A stretch of 24,077 bases of DNA from UBA2231 sp964415175 (GCA_964415175.1 CAYPYG010000038.1:1-24077), one strand, 5' to 3'. Numbered from the stretch's first letter, positions 7,407 through 17,948 are shown. Translations and numbers: made by a program. Notes: generated from the letters alone by a model not told the origin.

Positions 7407-8557
7407 CGCTCTCCTCCCGACGCCAGGGCCAGGAAATGACCCTCGCACCTTCTGCAGCCCCGCGCTCTTTCCAGCAGTCCGAGCGCCCAGGCCCGGTCCC
7501 CCGCCTTTTTCCGGCCCGGGAGGAGCAGGGCCGCCCGACTAAAGAAGAACTCCTGACGCGCGGGGCTGGCGAGTCCCGATATAAGCAGCGCCCATGGACT
7601 GTTCAGGACCCGGTCCGCCTCCTCCGCCGCCTCCCGAAGCCGACCCTGCAGCAGCAGCGTCTCCGCCAGCCAGGTCCGCGCTTCCAGGTCGGCCCCGTTG
7701 ACGGCCAGCGCCTTCCGCAGTTCGGCTGCAGCGGCCTTGCGTCGTCCCAGTTTCGCCAGCGCGGCGCCCCTCCAGCAATGGCTCATGGGGCTGCGGCCGC
7801 CCGCGCCGGGGCGCAGCGCCCGGAGCGCCTCCTCATACCTGCCCGCGAAAAGCAGCAGCTGGCCGCGCCAGGCCTCGAAGGAAGGAGAGCGGAGCGCGCG
7901 GGATTTCCGGGCCAGGAAGGCGAAGGCCCTTCCGCTTTTGCCGGAGCAGAGCAGCGCCTCCGCCGCCAGGCCGCAGGCGTTCTCGTCGCCGGGAAAGTTC
8001 TTCAGCGCCGGGGCCAGGGCGCGGGCCGCTTCGGCCGGCCTGCCGGAGGCGAGCAGCAGCCTGGCCGCGGCGGGATTCATAGCCGAGAGCCGGCCGGAGA
8101 AAACGGCGGGAGCGGCCGCTCTCCCGCGGGGCTCGAGCCTGGCGCGCAGCATGAAAAGATGCAGTTCCCTGAGACGGGCGGCCGCAGCCGGAAGGCGCGC
8201 CTTCCGGACCGAGGACACCGCGCGCAGCCATTCCCGCAGCATGCCGGCGTCATAGAAACTCATCCAGGGGTCCCCGATCAGCTCGATAGCCTCGCGGGGG
8301 AGGCCTCGCGCGCGCGAAAGAAGTTCCGTGGAGAGCCGCAGGGCGTCCGGATAAAGGCCGGCGATCGCGAGCGCCGCCGCTTTCTGCGGGGAGGGGCCGG
8401 CCAGGGCCGCGTACCTGCGGAAAAGCCCGGCCGCTTCCCCGAACCTGGCGCCGTTCCTAAGGCGTTCCGCCAGGGCGTAAAGCCTGTCCAGCCGCCCGGG
8501 AGAGAATCGGACGCGGAACTTGTGGGAGATGAAGGAATCGAAGTTCAGGTGACCCGT
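7403..8557 (-). CDS. TPR-repeat protein, probably starting at a non-standard ACG codon
   Basis: The first ATG in this frame is at 8263 (286 residues), but coding-like sequence continues upstream without a stop. Residues encoded by 8264-8557 include LDRLYALAERLRNGARFGEAAGLFRRYAALAG in two blocks, plainly TPR-like helices. No ATG, GTG or TTG occurs there. The best start is ACG at 8557-8555, exactly 6 nt after GGAGG (8568-8564), giving about 384 residues beginning (M)GHLNFDSF. CTG at 8548 is an alternative, 15 nt from that site. The rest is Ala/Leu/Arg-rich helical repeats (TPR), ending with a small Cys pair (CRRCEG). The in-frame stop upstream is the fumarase TGA itself. There is a 42-nt gap from fumarase and an ATGA overlap with the next gene. 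Role unknown; perhaps protein-protein scaffolding. Confidence 0.65.
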   Translation of the reverse strand, partial: TGHLNFDSFISHKFRVRFSPGRLDRLYALAERLRNGARFGEAAGLFRRYAALAGPSPQKAAALAIAGLYPDALRLSTELLSRARGLPREAIELIGDPWMSFYDAGMLREWLRAVSSVRKARLPAAAARLRELHLFMLRARLEPRGRAAAPAVFSGRLSAMNPAAARLLLASGRPAEAARALAPALKNFPGDENACGLAAEALLCSGKSGRAFAFLARKSRALRSPSFEAWRGQLLLFAGRYEEALRALRPGAGGRSPMSHCWRGAALAKLGRRKAAAAELRKALAVNGADLEARTWLAETLLLQGRLREAAEEADRVLNSPWALLISGLASPARQEFFFSRAALLLPGRKKAGDRAWALGLLERARGCRRCEGHFLALASGGER

Positions 8558-8599
8558 AAAAAACCTCCGGCCGGTCCGCCTCGCGGGCCCGCAGCCGCT

Positions 8600-10216
8600 T
8601 CAGCGCCCGCTGAAAAAGTCGTTTCCTTTGTCGTCGACCAGTATGAAGGCCGGGAAATCCTCGGCCTCTATCGCCCAGACGGCCTCCATGCCCAGTTCCG
8701 GGTAGTCGAGCGTCTCGACCTTCTTTATGTTGCGCTCGGCCAGCAGCGCGGCCGGGCCGCCCGGCGAGCCCAGGTAGAAGCCGCCGTATTTTTTGCAGGA
8801 CTCGGTGACGGCCTTCGAACGGTTGCCCTTGGCTATCATGACCAGCGAGGCGCCGCGCGACTGCAGCGGGTCCGTATAGGAGTCCATGCGGCCGGCCGTG
8901 GTGGGGCCGAAGGAGCCCGCCGGCCTGCCGGCGGGCGTCTTGGCCGGGCCCGCGTAATAGACCGGGTGCTTCAGGAGGTAATCCGGCAGCGGCCTGCCCG
9001 CGTCGAGCAGTTCCTTGAACTTCGCGTGGGCTATGTCGCGCGCGACCACGATGCGGCCGTTGAGCGAGAGGCGGGTGCCGACGGGGTGCTTCGAAAGCTG
9101 CGCGCGTATCTCGTCCATCGGCCTGTTCAGGTCCACGGGAACGCAGGCGGAGCACGAAGAGAATTTCGCGCGGGCCTCCTCCGGGATAAGGCGGCCGGGA
9201 TCGCGCTCCAGCTCCTCCAGCCAGACGCCCTCCTTGTCTATGCGGGCGAGGATGTTGCGGTCGGCCGAGCAGGAGACGCCCATGCCGACGGGGCAGGAGG
9301 CGCCGTGCCGCGGCAGCCGCACGACGCGTATGTCGTGCGCGAAATACTTGCCGCCGAACTGCGCCCCGAAGCCGATCTTCTCCGCGGCCTTGAGCAGCCT
9401 GGCCTCCAGGTCCCGGTCGCGGAAGCCCCGGCCGAGGCCGTCGCCGGACTCCGGCAGGCCGTCGAGGTAGCCGGTCGAGGCCAGCTTGACGGTCTTGAGG
9501 CACATCTCGGCGGAGGTGCCGCCGATGACGAAGGCGATATGGTAGGGCGGGCAGGCCGCGGTGCCCAGCGAGCGCATCTTCTCGACCAGGAATTTCTCCA
9601 GCGAGACCGGGTTGAGCAGGGCTTTGGTCTCCTGCCAGAGCATGGTCTTGTTGGCCGAGCCGCCGCCCTTGGCGATGAAGAGGAATTCGTAGGAATTGCC
9701 CGGGACCGCGTAGATGTCCACCTGGGCCGGCAGATTGTCGCCGGTGTTCCTCTCGGCGTACATGTCCAGCGGCGCCGTCTGGGAATAGCGCAGGTTCTCG
9801 CCGGTATAGGCCTCCCAGATGCCCTGCGAGATGAAATGGGCGTCGTACACCCCGGTGCGGACGTTCTCGCCTTTCTTGGCCACCACGGTGGCGGTGCCGG
9901 TGTCCTGGCAGAAAGGCAGCTCGAAGCGGGCCGAGATGGCGGCGTTCTCGAGCAGGCAGTAAGCCATGAACTTGTCGTTCTCGGAAGCTTCGGGGTCGGA
10001 GAAGATCCTGGCCACCTGCTCCTGGTGGTCGGGGCGCAGCAGGAAGGAGGCGTCGCGGAAAGCCTCGCGCGCCAGCAGGGCCAGCGTCTCCGGAGCGACC
10101 TCGACCGTCTCGTGGCCGGGCTCGCCGGAGACCTTGATCCCGTCCTTCGTGAGGAGGCGGTACTTTACGTCCGGTTTTTTCAGCTGGAATATCTCGCGGT
10201 AGACGAACTCGGGCAT
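8600..10216 (-). CDS. fumA: Class I fumarate hydratase (iron-sulfur fumarase, fused alpha/beta)
   Basis: The 538-residue protein interconverts fumarate and malate with a [4Fe-4S] cluster, in the cytosol. Cluster ligands are visible as C103 (PFCQDTGTA), C222 (TAACPPYH) and C316 (GVSCSADRN). Their spacing of 119 and 94 residues equals that of the structurally known class I enzyme as I recall it. Other blocks are GGGSANKTML (184-193), IGGTSAEMCLKT (231-242) and the beta-domain GPTTAGRMDSY. The C-terminus DDKGNDFF is typical. Length matches FumA/FumB-type enzymes, whose two domains are fused. ATG 10216 has AGGAG close upstream. It follows the succinate dehydrogenase genes with a 66-nt gap holding strong hairpins, so it acts on the product of the neighbouring complex. 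Confidence 0.95.
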   Translation of the reverse strand: MPEFVYREIFQLKKPDVKYRLLTKDGIKVSGEPGHETVEVAPETLALLAREAFRDASFLLRPDHQEQVARIFSDPEASENDKFMAYCLLENAAISARFELPFCQDTGTATVVAKKGENVRTGVYDAHFISQGIWEAYTGENLRYSQTAPLDMYAERNTGDNLPAQVDIYAVPGNSYEFLFIAKGGGSANKTMLWQETKALLNPVSLEKFLVEKMRSLGTAACPPYHIAFVIGGTSAEMCLKTVKLASTGYLDGLPESGDGLGRGFRDRDLEARLLKAAEKIGFGAQFGGKYFAHDIRVVRLPRHGASCPVGMGVSCSADRNILARIDKEGVWLEELERDPGRLIPEEARAKFSSCSACVPVDLNRPMDEIRAQLSKHPVGTRLSLNGRIVVARDIAHAKFKELLDAGRPLPDYLLKHPVYYAGPAKTPAGRPAGSFGPTTAGRMDSYTDPLQSRGASLVMIAKGNRSKAVTESCKKYGGFYLGSPGGPAALLAERNIKKVETLDYPELGMEAVWAIEAEDFPAFILVDDKGNDFFSGR

Positions 10217-10244
10217 GGTCTTCTCCTGGGGGCGGGGAAAACGG

Positions 10245-10282
10245 CGGGAGGCCCCGCGCGCGGCGGAGCCTCCCGCGGGAGG
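10245..10282 (-). promoter_or_regulatory. Alternative hairpins between the iron-sulfur subunit and fumarase genes
   Basis: Three copies of one sequence alternate in orientation. The 14-bp palindrome 10269-10282 begins right at the stop of the iron-sulfur subunit gene. Its inner arm (10268-10276) can instead pair with a 9-bp arm at 10245-10253 across a 14-nt loop. In transcription order the second hairpin is followed by CGTTTTCC. The two structures are mutually exclusive, as in an attenuator or a processing/stability element, but the T-run is short. Confidence 0.4.
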
Positions 10283-11047
10283 TCAGCGCTTGGAGAGGAA
10301 GTTGGCCAGCAGGAACTCCCGGTTCATGCGGGCGATATTGGCGACCTTCACTTCCTTGGGACAGACGGCCTCGCACTCGTACTCGTTGGTGCAGTTGCCG
10401 AAGCCCTCGGCGTCCATCGCTTCCACCATGTCGAGCGCGCGCTTCGCCTTCTCGGGCCCGCCCTGCGGCAGCAGCGCCAGCTGCGAGATCTTGGCGCCGG
10501 TGAAGAGCATGGCCGCGCCGTTGGGGCAGGCGGCCACGCAGGCGCCGCAGCCTATGCAGGCGGCGGCGTCCATGGCCTCCTCGGCGTCGTCCTTGTCCAC
10601 CGGGACGGAGTTGGCGTCGGGCGCCGCGCCGGTATCGACCGAGACGTAGCCGCCGGCGGCCATGATGCGGTCCAGCGAAGAGCGGTCCACGACGAGGTCC
10701 TTCAGGACCGGGAAGGATTTCACGCGCCAGGGTTCCACGGTGATGACATCGCCGTCCTTGAAGCGCCGCATGTGCAGCTGGCAGACGGTGGAATGTTCGT
10801 CGGGGCCGTGCACGTCGCCGTTCACCACCAGGCCGCAGCAGCCGCAGATGCCCTCGCGGCAGTCGCTGTCGAAGGCGATGGGGGTCTCGCCGCGCCTGAC
10901 CAGGTCCTCGTTGAGCACGTCGAGCATCTCGAGGAAGGACATGTCCGGGTCCACGCCCTTCACCTCGTAGGACTCCATGCGGCCTTTCTCCCCCGGACCG
11001 GCCTGCCGCCATACCCGCACGGTCACTCCGAATTTCTTCTCGCTCAT
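10283..11047 (-). CDS. sdhB: Succinate dehydrogenase/fumarate reductase iron-sulfur subunit
   Basis: The 254-residue protein carries electrons between the flavin and the quinone site. It has an N-terminal plant-type [2Fe-2S] ferredoxin domain (C63, C68, C71, C89), a [4Fe-4S] motif CIGCGACVAACPN (C164, C167, C170, C174) and the last cluster motif around C219, C225 and C229. The text 'AMDAAACIGCGACVAAC ... QLALLPQG ... GFGNCTNEYECEAVCPKE ... IARMNREFL' is that of the Bacteroides-type (single large cytochrome subunit) enzymes. The gene follows sdhA by 12 nt with GGAG before ATG. Direction of catalysis (succinate oxidation or fumarate reduction) cannot be read from this subunit. Confidence 0.95.
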   Translation of the reverse strand: MSEKKFGVTVRVWRQAGPGEKGRMESYEVKGVDPDMSFLEMLDVLNEDLVRRGETPIAFDSDCREGICGCCGLVVNGDVHGPDEHSTVCQLHMRRFKDGDVITVEPWRVKSFPVLKDLVVDRSSLDRIMAAGGYVSVDTGAAPDANSVPVDKDDAEEAMDAAACIGCGACVAACPNGAAMLFTGAKISQLALLPQGGPEKAKRALDMVEAMDAEGFGNCTNEYECEAVCPKEVKVANIARMNREFLLANFLSKR

Positions 11048-11059
11048 GATCGGTCTCCG

Positions 11060-12973
<1,914 letters not shown>

Positions 12974-12974
12974 G

Positions 12975-13664
12975 TTATCTGGCCTCCGTCGCGGCGACCT
13001 GGTAATGGTGCTCGACTTTTTTCTGGTCGAGTTCGAGCAGGAAATAGACCGAGATCATGGCGAAGCCGGCCATGGTCAGCGCGACCAGCAGCCCGCCCAG
13101 CTTTATGAACGGCGTATACTTGGGATGGTTCACCCCCAGCGTCTGGAAGGCGCTCTGCATGCCGTGGCTCAGGTGCAGCGCCAGCGCCAGCGAGCCGGCT
13201 ATATAGACCCCGACGAAGACCGGGTCGCGGAAAGCGCCGGTCACCATGGCGTAGAACCCCATCGAGTGATCGGCGAAGCGGAAGTCCACCAGGTGGTAGA
13301 CCAGGTAGGCCAGTATGGCGGCGGCGGTGTAGAGCATGGTGGCCGAGCCGATGGTCCGGCCGCCCTGCCACCTGCGTTCCTCGTAGCCGGCCGGCGCGTT
13401 GCGCCAGTCCTCCCAGCGCACCCAGACGGCCGTGACGATGTGCAGCAGGAAGACCGCGGCCAGCCCCAGTTCGGCGTAGATTATGAACGGGTTGGAAAGC
13501 AGCAGGTCCACCCAGCCGTTATAGGCCTTCTCGCCGTAGAAGAGCAGGAGGTTCTCGGCCAGGTGCACCAGCATGAAGGCGCCCAGCGCCAGGCCGGTGA
13601 CGGCCATGACGAACTTCCTGCCTATAGAGGTGAAGATCACGCGTTTGACGAATCCAATGTCCAT
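12975..13664 (-). CDS. sdhC: Succinate dehydrogenase cytochrome b subunit (type B, single five-helix anchor)
   Basis: The 229-residue membrane anchor has five hydrophobic helices (about 18-38, 62-82, 108-126, 150-170 and 188-210). Histidines suited to two b hemes occur in four different helices: H34 (LVHLAEN), H75 (LLHIVTA), H124 (VYHLVDF) and H164/H167 (LHLSHGMQ). This is the diheme arrangement of B-type enzymes, in which one subunit replaces SdhC plus SdhD. It anchors SdhAB and exchanges electrons with quinone. The start is supported by GGAG 9 nt upstream and a strong promoter. It is first in the operon. Confidence 0.93.
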   Translation of the reverse strand: MDIGFVKRVIFTSIGRKFVMAVTGLALGAFMLVHLAENLLLFYGEKAYNGWVDLLLSNPFIIYAELGLAAVFLLHIVTAVWVRWEDWRNAPAGYEERRWQGGRTIGSATMLYTAAAILAYLVYHLVDFRFADHSMGFYAMVTGAFRDPVFVGVYIAGSLALALHLSHGMQSAFQTLGVNHPKYTPFIKLGGLLVALTMAGFAMISVYFLLELDQKKVEHHYQVAATEAR

Positions 13665-13704
13665 TTTTTTCGGCTCCGTTCCCCGGCGTTCTATGGAATT
13701 CAAA

Positions 13705-13733
13705 ATAATATAAATATCCCGGCGGTTTGGCAA
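13705..13733 (-). promoter_or_regulatory. Promoter of the sdhCAB-fumarase operon
   Basis: On the minus strand, TTGCCA (13733-13728), a 17-nt spacer and TATTAT (13710-13705) lie 40 nt before the sdhC ATG. It is one of the best sigma70-like matches in the window. It probably drives sdhC, sdhA, sdhB, fumarase and perhaps the three genes after it. Confidence 0.7.
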
Positions 13734-13781
13734 GGCGGGCTCCGGGCGCTCCGCCGCCGCCGTTTTCGCGGCGCCCGTATG

Positions 13782-13792
13782 TGATATATAAT
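13782..13792 (+). promoter_or_regulatory. Promoter of the NHL-repeat protein gene
   Basis: TATAAT lies at 13787-13792. An overlapping reading, TGA-TATATA (13782-13790), has the form of an extended -10, which would fit the lack of a good -35. It is divergent from the sdh promoter about 75 bp away. Confidence 0.5.
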
Positions 13793-13850
13793 ATGGGAGG
13801 GATCCCTGCAGACCTTTATGAACATACCGCTGTTTCCGCGGAGGAACACT

Positions 13851-16800
13851 ATGAAGAGTTTCAATATCTGCGCGCTCATGCTCGCCGCCCTGCTGGCCGC
13901 GCCGGCGGGCGCATACGACAAGATCGAGTTCAAGGGCCAGATAACGAACCCGATGCTGACCAGGCCCTCCGGCGTCGCTTCGAACGGCGAGCGGGTCTAC
14001 GTCGCCGACGCCAGGGCCAGCGCGGTGCTGGTCTTCGAGGCCGCGGAGGGCAAGTTCGTGTCGAAGTCCGACGCGCAGCTCAAGGGCCCCGCCGGCCTGG
14101 CGATAGGCGCCGATCGCCTCTACATAGCCGATTCGGGCAATTCCCGCGTCAGCGTCACGGACCTCGACGGCAAATATCTCTGGTCCTTTTCCGGCAAGGG
14201 CAAGGGTCCGGGACAGCTCTCCTCGCCCATGGCCCTCGCCTTCGGTCCCGACGAAAGGCTTTACGTGGCCAATACCGGCGCCTCCAGCGTCGAAGTATTC
14301 AACGCCGACGGCATCTATCTTTACGGTTTCCCGACCAAACGCAACGACGGCGTCACCGTCGTGAAGCCCGCCGCCATAGCCGCCGATTTCGCCGGCAACC
14401 TCTTCGTTTCCGACCCGTCCAAGTCGCTGCTGCAGCAGTACGACCGCTCGGGCAGGCTGCTGCGCGAGCAGGAGATAGCCAACAACGGCGTGGCCGCCGG
14501 CCCGGACGGGATCATCTACATCGTCAACGCCAGGGAGGGCAAGGTGCGCGAGCTGGGCTATGACGGCTCCGTCATCGGCACTTTCGGCACCCGCGGCAAG
14601 GGCAGGACCGAGTTCCAGAACCTCTGCGGCGCCGCCGCCGATCCTGCCGGTACCCTGTATCTTTGCGACGACGGCAACAAGAAGGTCACCTACCTCCGGC
14701 TCGAAGGCACCAAGGGGGCCGAAGGCCTGAAGCCGGCCGCGCTGCTGACGCGCTTCACCATCAAGGGCCCGGCGGACAAGGCGGCCTTCAAGAGCGACCT
14801 GCTGGCCGTGCGCGGGGACGGTTCCATGATCGCCTACATGCCCGACGCCAGGGAACTGGTGCTCATAGAGAAGGGCGTGAAGAAGACCGTGGCCGTCATG
14901 GGCAAGCTGCCGGGCCAGGTGAAAGCGCCCAAGGGGATCTTCGCCGCCGGGGACGGCAGGTTCTTCGTCGCCGACACCGGCAACGACCGCGTGCAGATCT
15001 TCAAGGCCGACGGTTCCTTCGAATCCCAGTTCGGCGGCTCCGGCTCCGGCGAGGGCAAGTTCAGGGCCCCGATGGGCCTGACGGTCAACGGCAACAAGAA
15101 CGTCTATATCGCCGACTCCAGGAACAAGCGCGTGCAGGCCTTCAGCCAGGACGGCATCTTCCTCTTCGCCGTCGGCCCGCAGGTAGGCGCCCTGACGCTG
15201 ATGGACCCGGTCGACGCGGCTTCCGACGAGAAGAACAATCTCTATATCCTCGACGCGGGGCTCAAGAAGGTCATAGTCACCGACCAGAGCGGGAAGTTCC
15301 TCTCCGCCTGGGACGACTCCGGGTCCCTGGTCTCGCCGGCCTCGCTGGTCTACGACGGGAAGGGCTTCTTCTACGTGCTGGACAAGGGCGCCTACAGCGT
15401 CAAGATCTTCGACGCCGCCGGCCGCTTCCAGGCCTCTTTCTTCGCCCGGGGCGCCGGAGAGCGGGAGCTCGCCGCGCCGCAGTTCCTTGCCTACGGCGGG
15501 GACCGGATACATATCGCCGACGCCGGCGCCGGCAGGATCGTCTCCTTCGACATAAGCTATATACCCGAAGCCCCGGCGGATTTCGCCGCGGCGCCGGGCG
15601 ACAGGGGCGTGAAACTTTCCTGGAAGCCGGTCGGCAACCACCGGGTCAAGGGCTACAAGGTCTTCAGGGCCCCCGCGGAGGGCGGCAAATGGGCCGAACT
15701 GGCCTATACCGAGAAGACCTTCCACGAGGACGCCTCGGCCGTGGCCGGCGCAGCCTACCGCTACCGGGCCGCGGCGGTCTCGTCCGCGGGGTTCCCCGGC
15801 GAATACACGCCGGCCGCGACGGCGGCGGCGGGCGGGAAGGCGGCGGCCGCGGCGGTCCGCGACCCCCGCAACGTCTCCCCGGTGGAGATAGAGCCCGTCG
15901 AGCTGAACTACATCTTCTCGGCCAACTACAAGCGCTATCTCAACAAGCCGGTGGGCCGCATCGCGGTGCGCAACAATACCGACAAGGCCTTCAGCAACGT
16001 CAAGATCTCCTTCAACCTCAAGGACTACATGGACTTCCCGCACGATTCCATCGTCGAATCCATCGGTCCGAACGAGGTGAAGGAAGTCGACCTGATGGCC
16101 ACGCTCAACAACCGCGTGCTCGGCATAACCGAGGACACCCCGATACAGTCCCAGCTCTCGGTGACCTATTATACCGACGGGCAGGAGAAGACGGTCACGC
16201 TCAACAAACCGGTGAAGGTGCTTTCCAAGAACGCGATAATCTGGGACAGGCCCGAGCGCCTGGCCACCTTCATCACGGCCAAGGACACCCCGGTCTTCGC
16301 TTTCAGCCGCTACGCGCTGGTCGAGACCGGTAAGCTGGAGAAGGAAGCCGCGCTGGTGGACGAGAACCTGGTCAAGGCGCTTTTCGCCTGGGAGGCGCTG
16401 GGCGAGGAGGGCGTAACCTACCTGGCCGACCCGGTCAATCCCTACGCCACCGCCAAGAGCGGCGCGGACGAGCATATCCTCGACACCGTGCAGTTCCCGC
16501 GCACCACGCTGAAGATACACAGCGGCGATTGCGACGACCTGACGGCGCTCTTCGCCTCGATCTTCGAGGCCGCCGGCCTGCGGGCCGCCCTGCTGGACTA
16601 CCCGTCGCATATCGCCGTGATGTTCGAGGCCAGGTCGGCCGACGCCCGCGAGGTCGGCCTGCCGGAGGATATGCTTGTGCGCCACAACGACGCCTGGTGG
16701 ATCCCCCTCGAGACCACGATGGTGGGCAAGGATTTCCACGACGCCGTGGCCACCGCCGCCGACATGTACAATAAGATGAAGGAATCGGTGAAGATCGTGG

Positions 16801-17315
16801 ACGTGCGCGCCGCCTGGTCCGAATTCGAGCCCGTCACCCTGCCCGAAGCCGAGGCTAGGTACGAAGGCGGAGAGAAACTCTCGCCGCGGGTGAAGAAAGC
16901 GCTGGAGGCCCTGCTCAGGTCCCGCTACGAGCATATGAAGAAATATTACGGCGATATTCTGGCCTCCGACCCTTCCAACGAGGACGCCCTGCTGAACCTG
17001 GGACTGCTGCACGCCCAGCACGGGGAGAACGGCGAAGCCGCCGGGACCTTCGGGAAGCTGCTCGAAAAGGACCCCGGCCACGCCGCCGCGCTCAATAACC
17101 TGGGGAACCTGGCTTTCAGGGCCGGCGACGCCGCCAAGGCCTCGGAGTATTACCGCAAGGCTTCCAAGGCCGACCCTTTCGACGCCGGGACCTGGCTGAA
17201 CCAGGCCCGCGCCGCGCTCAAGGCGGGCAGGAAGGACGACGCCAGGACCTACGTGGAGCGCGCGGTCAAAATAGACCCCTCGGCCAAAGCCGCGGGAGAC
17301 CAGCTTCTTAAATAG
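13851..17315 (+). CDS. Large secreted protein: NHL propellers, fibronectin III, transglutaminase-like domain, TPRs
   Basis: The 1154-residue protein starts with a signal peptide (MKSFNICALMLAALLAAPAGA). Residues about 25-570 are NHL-type beta-propeller repeats, probably two propellers (recurrent 'G.LYIADSGNSRV', 'FFVADTGNDRVQIF' and 'VYIADSRNKRVQAF' units). A fibronectin III domain follows (about 573-660), then a beta-sandwich domain (about 675-805). Next is a transglutaminase-like domain with C894 (SGDCDDLTALFA), H920 (YPSHIAVMF) and E954 (WIPLETTMV), a plausible catalytic triad. About three TPRs close it (1037-1154). It is probably an envelope or surface protein binding a partner or polymer; its substrate is unknown. 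ATG 13851 is chosen over ATG 13818 because GGAGG is 6 nt upstream and the signal peptide begins here. A small secreted protein follows in the operon. Confidence 0.85.
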   Translation: MKSFNICALMLAALLAAPAGAYDKIEFKGQITNPMLTRPSGVASNGERVYVADARASAVLVFEAAEGKFVSKSDAQLKGPAGLAIGADRLYIADSGNSRVSVTDLDGKYLWSFSGKGKGPGQLSSPMALAFGPDERLYVANTGASSVEVFNADGIYLYGFPTKRNDGVTVVKPAAIAADFAGNLFVSDPSKSLLQQYDRSGRLLREQEIANNGVAAGPDGIIYIVNAREGKVRELGYDGSVIGTFGTRGKGRTEFQNLCGAAADPAGTLYLCDDGNKKVTYLRLEGTKGAEGLKPAALLTRFTIKGPADKAAFKSDLLAVRGDGSMIAYMPDARELVLIEKGVKKTVAVMGKLPGQVKAPKGIFAAGDGRFFVADTGNDRVQIFKADGSFESQFGGSGSGEGKFRAPMGLTVNGNKNVYIADSRNKRVQAFSQDGIFLFAVGPQVGALTLMDPVDAASDEKNNLYILDAGLKKVIVTDQSGKFLSAWDDSGSLVSPASLVYDGKGFFYVLDKGAYSVKIFDAAGRFQASFFARGAGERELAAPQFLAYGGDRIHIADAGAGRIVSFDISYIPEAPADFAAAPGDRGVKLSWKPVGNHRVKGYKVFRAPAEGGKWAELAYTEKTFHEDASAVAGAAYRYRAAAVSSAGFPGEYTPAATAAAGGKAAAAAVRDPRNVSPVEIEPVELNYIFSANYKRYLNKPVGRIAVRNNTDKAFSNVKISFNLKDYMDFPHDSIVESIGPNEVKEVDLMATLNNRVLGITEDTPIQSQLSVTYYTDGQEKTVTLNKPVKVLSKNAIIWDRPERLATFITAKDTPVFAFSRYALVETGKLEKEAALVDENLVKALFAWEALGEEGVTYLADPVNPYATAKSGADEHILDTVQFPRTTLKIHSGDCDDLTALFASIFEAAGLRAALLDYPSHIAVMFEARSADAREVGLPEDMLVRHNDAWWIPLETTMVGKDFHDAVATAADMYNKMKESVKIVDVRAAWSEFEPVTLPEAEARYEGGEKLSPRVKKALEALLRSRYEHMKKYYGDILASDPSNEDALLNLGLLHAQHGENGEAAGTFGKLLEKDPGHAAALNNLGNLAFRAGDAAKASEYYRKASKADPFDAGTWLNQARAALKAGRKDDARTYVERAVKIDPSAKAAGDQLLK

Positions 17316-17336
17316 ACGAGGGAACTAGGAGGGAGC

Positions 17337-17930
17337 ATGAGCAAGACCATAATAGCCGCGATGCTGTTCTCTTTCTGCGCCGGCCTGGCCGCCGCGGAGG
17401 AGAAACCGGCGGCCCAGGCGCCGGCCGGGACGGACCAGGCGGAGGTCCGCAAGGACAAGGAAAAGGAGAAGGACAAGGAGTCCTGGAAGTCCTGGTACGA
17501 TAACTTCTACAAGGGGCTGCGTTCCAAGGTGCAGAAGAAATTCCACTCCAGGACCCGCGTCAGCGCGGTCGCGGCGGTGCGCGGCGACAAGACCGGCGCC
17601 GACGCCTCCGAGCTCTACTGGAAGGGCGGCGTCTCCGAGCAGGGCCTCAAGAAGGCCGAGGCCGAGCGCAAGGCGCTGGGCGACGCGGCGGAACTGGTCG
17701 TCAACGGCGACGCGGCCGCCGGCCGGGCCGCGCTGGAGAAGTTCATCAAGGAGAATCCCGAGAGCCTGTACCTGCCGGACGCCAGGGAGGCCCTCGGGAT
17801 GCTTCCCGCGGAAGCGCCCGCCCCGGCCGCGGCGACGCCGGCGAAACCCGCCGCCACCGGCAAGGACGCGGCCCCCGCCAAAGAACCGGCGCCGGGAACC
17901 GCGCCCGTAACGGCCGGCGACGGCAAGTAG
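17337..17930 (+). CDS. Small secreted protein of unknown function, partner of the NHL/TPR protein
   Basis: The 197-residue protein has a signal peptide (MSKTIIAAMLFSFCAGLAAA). It continues with a Lys/Glu-rich charged segment (about 38-50), a Trp/Tyr-rich patch (SWKSWYDNFYKGL), a conserved-looking central part (about 65-155) and an Ala/Pro/Lys-rich low-complexity tail (156-197). The central helices, including ALEKFIKENPESLYLPDAREAL, resemble a TPR-like helical pair. It begins 21 nt after the NHL/TPR gene with a strong AGGAGGG site and ends at a terminator, so the two are one transcription unit and their products probably meet in the envelope. I do not recognise a family. Confidence 0.7.
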   Translation: MSKTIIAAMLFSFCAGLAAAEEKPAAQAPAGTDQAEVRKDKEKEKDKESWKSWYDNFYKGLRSKVQKKFHSRTRVSAVAAVRGDKTGADASELYWKGGVSEQGLKKAEAERKALGDAAELVVNGDAAAGRAALEKFIKENPESLYLPDAREALGMLPAEAPAPAAATPAKPAATGKDAAPAKEPAPGTAPVTAGDGK

Positions 17931-17948
17931 AACGTACGGAAATGAGAA

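Noticed and set aside
8600..8602. TGA recoded as an amino acid, joining fumarase and the TPR protein
   Set aside because: Fumarase ends with the family's normal C-terminus, and TGA is the ordinary stop of other genes here (for example the MarC-family and LuxE-like genes). An alternative start is simpler; kept only as a minor alternative in the findings.
13818..13850. Earlier ATG for the NHL-repeat protein
   Set aside because: Starting at 13818 puts eleven extra residues before a good signal peptide. GGAGG is placed exactly for ATG 13851.
13665..17081. A long minus-strand frame continuing upstream of the sdhC start
   Set aside because: It is antisense to the NHL/transglutaminase-like gene. 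sdhC itself begins at ATG 13664 with its own ribosome site and promoter.
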